Assembly (NCBI GenBank): GCA_947630465.1
Contig: CANRHT010000081.1
Coordinates: forward strand, 1 to 8,715
Source: an uncultured Pseudomonadaceae bacterium
GTDB taxonomy: Bacteria > Pseudomonadota > Gammaproteobacteria > Pseudomonadales > Pseudomonadaceae
Length of the DNA stretch: 8,715 nt
Direction: 5' to 3'
Part shown: piece after piece, positions 4,599 through 8,715 of the stretch
How positions within the stretch are numbered: position 1 is the stretch's first letter
Layout of the letters: each line of letters begins with the position of its first letter
Translations under genes and position numbers: made by a program
Notes under the pieces: generated by a model
Seen by the model: the letters and a program-made list of their open reading frames with translations, nothing else
Database searches by the model: none
What the model was told of the DNA's origin: nothing

Positions 4599-7442
4599 CT
4601 ACAGCGCCATCAATGCATCGTTCAAGCGCCGCTCTAGAATGGTTTTACGCTGTAAAAAATGCACAGTTTGTACACTGTTATTGGGCAATACCTGCGATAA
4701 GTCGATATCGGTGATGTAACACGGATAACGCTGCGCAGTCTGGCGCATACTCAAAATATAACGTGCCACATACTGATATAAACGCGCACCGTATTCCAAC
4801 TCAGAAAACTCTTGATGATTACAAAATAGGGTTAAAGTACCGTCTTCCTCATAAATCACCTGCACAGCATAAAAAGTATGCTCGCGCTCGCGCTCTAATA
4901 GTTGACAACGCTCAATGCGCTTAGGGCTGTCCTGCCCATCGGGGTAGATACGGTGGTAATTGACCAGCATAGGTGCAGTCTGCGCTTGCTGAGAGGCAAA
5001 AGACTCGCTTAATGTTTGCCGATACAGCAAAGAGTTTAAGAAGCGCTGCAAGGGTGTCAGTAAGGTTTGCTGGTCAATAAAGGGCTGCGTATGCTGCCAA
5101 AACCCATTGCGCTCATCCAAGACATAAATCTGCGCTTGCTCGCCCTGCACCCGATAAAAAACCTGCACAGCATCAGCACGTCCAACCGGCAGAATAAACT
5201 TCAAGATATGACCTTGCAAAGCATACTCATCCACGCGCCAGCGAATGTACTGCGCTTGCTCCTGCGATAAATACTCAAGCAACTCATCAGCATCAGCGAA
5301 TGTCATATAACCGGCTCGCCCCGCTCGCCACTCTAAGGCATGCAACTGTTGCTCAATTTGTACGAGGTAGCGGCTGTCCACACCTTGAGCCACATTTTCA
5401 AAAACTTGCGTCACCAACTGCTCAACACGCTTGATAATAGAGGCCGCACGGTTGCGACAAAAACACCCCACATGAATCTGTACATCACCCAAATGCTCAG
5501 CGCTGGCATTGAGTAATTCACTCAAGCATTGCAGCACAGCATTGTCGCCATTAAAACTGCTAACGACTAACTCATTCCAGCTGTTTAAAGTCACTTGATC
5601 AATGCTTAAGACCAGGTTTTCACGCATACCGGAAAAACCCAGTGCATCCACTTGCTCGGTGGCCATATGCACATTGGCTTGACTGTGTTGTGGCAAGGGG
5701 TCAATGCCCACATTAATCAACAGCAATACAGTCGTCGGATAACTGCTGGCTAACAGTGTCTCTTCTGTCGCAGTTGTAAAGGGCAACGGCAGCGCACGGC
5801 GTAGCATACGTAAAATGCCACGCAATTCTTGCTCAGTTAAATCACTGTCATGCACAACCAAACTGAGCCGAGCAGCCTCATCAATCACACCATTTAGATG
5901 CGCCCAAGCGAGGACCGGCAATAACTCTTTAGCGCGCTTAAGCGGCACATAATCTGGCCATTCTTGCGCGGATAAACTTCCACGAAACAATCCCCAGTAG
6001 GCATGTTCTGTCGTGCCTTGTAGCTGTTGTGTGCACTGCACTAGGGTTAAAGTTTCTTCAGATAGATCGGGTGCAATACCCGGGTTTAAATATTCGACCT
6101 TACCGGCTTTACGCTCAAAAGCTGCATACAAGCGCCGCCCTAACACAGCCAGATCACGCGCAGCCACCGCTTGTTGCGCCTGCATTTTTTGCGCCAGCTG
6201 GCTTAAAAAACGGTAGCTGTACATCAATTCATTCACCAACAAACGCCGCTCTTGCTGCGCCTGTGCAACTTTCCATTGGTGACGGTTATCCAGATGATTG
6301 AGCAGGTTTTCATCCCACTGCCACTCTTGGGTCAAGCCTTCTAAAATAGTACGCTTCCAGCTGCGCACCCGTTGTAAACGGCTTTGGGTTAAACGCTTGC
6401 CCACTTTCAAATAAAAGCAGCGCCGCACCAACTCCAAACGTTCCAACTCATTGCGCTGCTGCAAGTAGTTTTCCAAACGTCGATACAGCATCACATAGGC
6501 ATCAAGCTCATCCGTATTGAGCTGATTGGCATACACAGCTTGTTTGTAGCTCAAACTCAGGCATTGCACCTGCGGGTGCTCGGAGGCGTAAATTTCAATC
6601 AATAACAATTTAAGTAATGACTTATAAGGTGACTCAATGCCCTTATACAGTTGCCACATCCCCGCACCAATAAACTCACTGGCAGGGATATGCGCTAAAC
6701 ATCCGAGATCCAACACCTCTTCACTGCGCACAAAACGCTTGGCTAACAAAATAGCGCAGTATTCATCATAGCGGTGTTCTTCATACACCGGCACAAACCA
6801 CCACAAAGGCGTACGCCCCGCCAGCCATAACGCAGTGCGGTAAAACTCATCAAGCAAGAGATAATGCTGCGTGGTGCCGCAGTCATCTAACGTCAGTTGT
6901 CGCTCATTATCATGGCCACTGGCAAATTGCTCAGGCTCAATGAGGAAAATATAAATTCTAGCGCCAAGAGTTTTCGCCCACTCATGCAGTAAGTCGCATT
7001 TTCTGCGCAACTCTTGTAACTGCCGCTCAGACAATCCTGCGCTATGGCACAACCAAAAGTCCATATCACTGTCTTGCGCATAAGCCACAGAGCCGATGCT
7101 GCCCATAAGAAATAAGGCATACAGAGAATGTTCAACATGGTAGCCACGCGGGGCTTTATAGGTAAAGGAGCGCGCAAAGGCTTGCGCATCCTGAATTAAA
7201 TCAGCGCTGGGCTCGTAATTACTGAGACCTGCTGGTGTAGCACCCGAGACATAACCCGGCAACAGAGGATGATTAACGTGCAGCAGTAAGGGTAATAAGC
7301 GCAGCACTTGTTGCTGGCGTGATGACAAAATCAAATTCGCGCGTTGCAGTCGGTCATGGTTGACGCTTAAAAAGCGTTTACGTAGACGAGTCAGGTCTTG
7401 TCGATCAATCCCTTCTTCTATTTCTAAACGTATATCAACCAT
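4599..7442 (-). CDS. cyaA: Class I adenylate cyclase CyaA
   Basis: This enzyme makes cAMP from ATP in the cytoplasm; in pseudomonads cAMP feeds the CRP-like regulator Vfr. The 947-aa length fits Pseudomonas CyaA as I recall it (about 950) and exceeds E. coli (848). The N-terminal nucleotidyltransferase-like catalytic domain has the family motif MGSIGS (residues 113-118) followed by DSDMDFWLCH (124-133), with metal-binding Asp126 and Asp128. The early block VNHPLLPGYVSGATPAGLSNYEP (57-79) is a hallmark of the family. The remaining part (from about residue 450) is the long, poorly characterised C-terminal regulatory region. The ATG at 7440-7442 has a close AAAGAGG upstream (2 nt, rather short spacing). 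It lies 16 nt after the TIGR02647-type gene, so the two are probably co-transcribed. I see no damage to the gene. Confidence 0.95.
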   Translation of the reverse strand: MVDIRLEIEEGIDRQDLTRLRKRFLSVNHDRLQRANLILSSRQQQVLRLLPLLLHVNHPLLPGYVSGATPAGLSNYEPSADLIQDAQAFARSFTYKAPRGYHVEHSLYALFLMGSIGSVAYAQDSDMDFWLCHSAGLSERQLQELRRKCDLLHEWAKTLGARIYIFLIEPEQFASGHDNERQLTLDDCGTTQHYLLLDEFYRTALWLAGRTPLWWFVPVYEEHRYDEYCAILLAKRFVRSEEVLDLGCLAHIPASEFIGAGMWQLYKGIESPYKSLLKLLLIEIYASEHPQVQCLSLSYKQAVYANQLNTDELDAYVMLYRRLENYLQQRNELERLELVRRCFYLKVGKRLTQSRLQRVRSWKRTILEGLTQEWQWDENLLNHLDNRHQWKVAQAQQERRLLVNELMYSYRFLSQLAQKMQAQQAVAARDLAVLGRRLYAAFERKAGKVEYLNPGIAPDLSEETLTLVQCTQQLQGTTEHAYWGLFRGSLSAQEWPDYVPLKRAKELLPVLAWAHLNGVIDEAARLSLVVHDSDLTEQELRGILRMLRRALPLPFTTATEETLLASSYPTTVLLLINVGIDPLPQHSQANVHMATEQVDALGFSGMRENLVLSIDQVTLNSWNELVVSSFNGDNAVLQCLSELLNASAEHLGDVQIHVGCFCRNRAASIIKRVEQLVTQVFENVAQGVDSRYLVQIEQQLHALEWRAGRAGYMTFADADELLEYLSQEQAQYIRWRVDEYALQGHILKFILPVGRADAVQVFYRVQGEQAQIYVLDERNGFWQHTQPFIDQQTLLTPLQRFLNSLLYRQTLSESFASQQAQTAPMLVNYHRIYPDGQDSPKRIERCQLLEREREHTFYAVQVIYEEDGTLTLFCNHQEFSELEYGARLYQYVARYILSMRQTAQRYPCYITDIDLSQVLPNNSVQTVHFLQRKTILERRLNDALMAL

Positions 7443-7458
7443 GACCTCTTTAATCGCT

Positions 7459-7695
7459 CTATTCAGCAGATAAAACAGTTAATACCGCATGTGCGTGTGC
7501 GGCCGTTTCCAGACCCAGACTGGTTAAATAACCGCCGTCATCTTGGCTGATTAAACCTTTTTCAAATAAACGCTGAGCAGCAGCAACGCGATCAGCGCCA
7601 GCACTGCTATGCACCTTGATACCTTCTTGAGTGCTGTCTAGGTTGTATAAGCATAACACTTCAAGCTCTGCGACAATTTCAGGATTCCACGACAT
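7459..7695 (-). CDS. TIGR02647-type small conserved protein
   Basis: A 78-aa protein of unknown function. The pattern PEIVAELEVLCLYNLDSTQEGIKVH, then AAAQRLFEKGLISQDDGGYLTSLG, agrees with the small TIGR02647 family that I recall next to cyaA in Pseudomonas. The second half (residues 38-65) resembles a winged-helix-type segment, a helix followed by 'kGLI...DGGYLTslG', as seen in small DNA-binding or adaptor proteins; this is only an impression. The ATG at 7693-7695 has a weak AGGCGG about 9 nt upstream. It is followed by cyaA after 16 nt, so it may be translated from the same message. It has no signal peptide or membrane segment. Confidence 0.8.
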   Translation of the reverse strand: MSWNPEIVAELEVLCLYNLDSTQEGIKVHSSAGADRVAAAQRLFEKGLISQDDGGYLTSLGLETAAHAHAVLTVLSAE

Positions 7696-7749
7696 AATAT
7701 ATTCCGCCTATCTATAAATAATAAAAATTCAGGTAAAAACAGCTGCGGC
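7696..7749 (-). promoter_or_regulatory. AT-rich gap, possible weak promoter ahead of the TIGR02647-type gene and cyaA
   Basis: This 54-nt spacer is the most AT-rich stretch in the argH-cyaA half. On the minus strand it carries TTTACC followed after 17 nt by TAGATA, and also TATTAT and TATTTATAG, none of which makes a convincing -35/-10 pair. It is the best candidate for an internal promoter feeding cyaA, but the evidence is weak. Confidence 0.2.
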
Positions 7750-8220
7750 TTAAGGAGCATCCGGCAGTTGTGGTAAAGCGCGTAATGCACGCTCATAAGC
7801 GGCCATATCAAAGGCGCTATCGGCCTCCAACATGACACTGATTTGCCATGCTAAAACTTGCGCCATCATCTGCACAATTTCTTCGCGTGTATGCCCGACT
7901 AAAGTCAGCTTATTGAGCACCGCTTGCACGGCTGCCGGTTGCTGAGCAGAGAGTTGGTTTTCAATCGCCTGCAACAACTCTTCCTCAACCAACTGCTCAT
8001 CGGCTTCATCGTCAACCACCGGTGCTGTTATTGCAGACTGCTCTTGCATAACGCTCTCATCTTGATCGCACTCACCCACAGGCACGCCACCTTCATCCAA
8101 CTGACACAACATGCAATCATCGGCGTCACCTTGATTGGTTTCCACATAGCGCACCTTGCGCGTGGCTGAAGAGCGATCCGCCGATACTTGATAACGTAAA
8201 TCTCTCGGTTTATCCGTCAC
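7750..8220 (-). CDS. Conserved-looking hypothetical protein, 156 aa, with a CxxC motif and helical C-terminus
   Basis: I do not recognise this protein by name. It reads as three parts. The N-terminal segment, DLRYQVSADRSSATRKVRYVET (residues 7-28), leads to Cys36-x-x-Cys39 and Cys51. A very acidic low-complexity linker covers about 52-82. The helical C-terminus, from about 83, contains VLNKLTLVGHTREEIVQMMAQ and LAWQISVML. The C-terminal 'GHTREEIVQMMAQVLAWQI' pattern resembles a helical segment found at the end of several small DUF proteins of pseudomonads (a DUF1841-like feel), but I cannot confirm that. The start is GTG at 8218-8220, well supported by a full AGGAGGT at 8225-8231. It lies 39 nt after argH and 54 nt before the TIGR02647-type gene. 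It is soluble, with no signal peptide. Coding by frame, strong SD and context. Confidence 0.75.
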   Translation of the reverse strand: MTDKPRDLRYQVSADRSSATRKVRYVETNQGDADDCMLCQLDEGGVPVGECDQDESVMQEQSAITAPVVDDEADEQLVEEELLQAIENQLSAQQPAAVQAVLNKLTLVGHTREEIVQMMAQVLAWQISVMLEADSAFDMAAYERALRALPQLPDAP

Positions 8221-8224
8221 GCTG

Positions 8225-8231
8225 ACCTCCT
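8225..8231 (-). promoter_or_regulatory. Consensus Shine-Dalgarno for the 156-aa gene
   Basis: On the minus strand AGGAGGT lies 4 nt before a GTG codon. It is the strongest ribosome-binding site in the window, and it decides the GTG start at 8220 in the absence of an in-frame ATG nearby. Confidence 0.75.
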
Positions 8232-8259
8232 CTGACTGACAGCTGCAAGCTTCTTCAGC

Positions 8260-8715
8260 TTAACGACTGGCTAATAGTTCACGACCACGCTGCACTGCCG
8301 CACGTACTTGTGCCGGCGCAGTACCGCCAATGTGATCGCGTGCATTGACTGAACCTTCTAAGGTCAAGACATCAAAAACATCCGCACCAATTTCAGTGCT
8401 GAACTGCTGTAATTCAGCCAATGTCATTTGCGCTAAATCTTTACCTTCTTTAACCCCGTAACCCACCGCATGACCGACAATTTCATGGCAATCACGGAAC
8501 GGTAAACCCTTGCCCACTAAGTAATCGGCTAAGTCGGTTGCGGTTGAGAAACCACGCAGCGCTGCTTCGCGCATCATCTCGTGCTTAGGCACAATCGCAG
8601 GCACCATATCGGCGAAGGCGCGCAAACTGTCGCGCAGGGTATCAGCGGCATCAAATAACGGCTCTTTGTCTTCTTGGTTATCCTTGTTGTAGGCCAAAGG
8701 CTGACCTTTCATTAA
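8260..8715 (-). CDS. argH: Argininosuccinate lyase ArgH, C-terminal part (runs off the right edge)
   Basis: ArgH splits argininosuccinate into arginine and fumarate in the last step of arginine synthesis. The visible 151 residues are the C-terminal third of a protein usually about 460 aa long. The segment [21 protein letters not shown], just after the edge, is a hallmark of the aspartase/fumarase-superfamily ArgH clade. It continues with the helical C-terminal domain ([23 protein letters not shown]) and ends [22 protein letters not shown]. The frame stays open to the last base of the window, and the codon at 8713-8715 is Leu, not a start, so the internal Met at 8712 is not the beginning. The catalytic serine loop lies outside the window. 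The 156-aa gene follows at 39 nt on the same strand. Confidence 0.95.
   Translation of the reverse strand, partial: LMKGQPLAYNKDNQEDKEPLFDAADTLRDSLRAFADMVPAIVPKHEMMREAALRGFSTATDLADYLVGKGLPFRDCHEIVGHAVGYGVKEGKDLAQMTLAELQQFSTEIGADVFDVLTLEGSVNARDHIGGTAPAQVRAAVQRGRELLASR

Noticed and set aside
4981..5260. Repeated TGCGCTTGCT (near 4981, 5131 and 5251) as a possible DNA uptake or regulatory word
   Set aside because: Each copy falls on Gln-Ala-Gln codons within cyaA (QQAQ, EQAQ); this is codon usage, not an independent repeat.
6029..6301. Plus-strand open frame opposite cyaA
   Set aside because: Shadow of the cyaA reading frame, with no recognisable protein features.
8233..8260. AGCTG/CAGCT inverted repeat after argH as a terminator
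   Set aside because: The arms are only 5 bp, there is no T-run after them on the minus strand, and the strong ribosome-binding site of the next gene follows at once.

Overview
The window looks like chromosomal core DNA from a gammaproteobacterium close to Pseudomonas. The gene order (argH, small conserved genes, cyaA, convergent cyaY, divergent lptM-lysA-dapF-yigA-xerC-yigB) is the one I know from Pseudomonas, and the proteins read as Pseudomonas-like. Base composition by eye is only moderate in G+C, clearly below P. aeruginosa. This suggests a low-GC Pseudomonadaceae lineage (of the Thiopseudomonas/Denitrificimonas kind), which is an inference and not an identification. I see no mobile element, phage gene, CRISPR array, tRNA or rRNA.

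Layout. A tight minus-strand operon runs from 3930 down to 1: lptM, lysA, dapF, yigA (DUF484), xerC and the first 27 codons of a yigB-type HAD phosphatase. Its genes overlap by 4 nt or are separated by 1-23 nt. Divergent from it, on the plus strand, is cyaY (frataxin), and the 184-nt gap between them holds a striking near-palindrome with two back-to-back promoter-like elements. cyaY converges on cyaA, with a long hairpin and a T-rich stretch in the 151-nt gap. Right of this, all on the minus strand, are cyaA (class I adenylate cyclase), a 78-aa TIGR02647-type gene, an unrecognised 156-aa gene and the last third of argH, cut by the window edge.

The observation most worth a second look is dapF. 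The ORF is full length (277 aa), correctly placed, has its own ribosome-binding site and is recognisable from end to end as diaminopimelate epimerase. However, both catalytic cysteines are gone (Leu75 and Phe218 at those positions), and nearly every known substrate-contacting residue is also replaced, while the flanking scaffold is kept. It reads as a maintained pseudoenzyme, not a frameshifted relic. LysA next door is intact and needs meso-diaminopimelate, as does the cell wall, so a working epimerase or another meso-DAP route is predicted elsewhere in the genome.

The remaining genes cover envelope and housekeeping roles: lysine synthesis (LysA), LPS-translocon maturation (LptM), chromosome dimer resolution (XerC), iron-sulfur assembly (CyaY), cAMP synthesis (CyaA) and arginine synthesis (ArgH).
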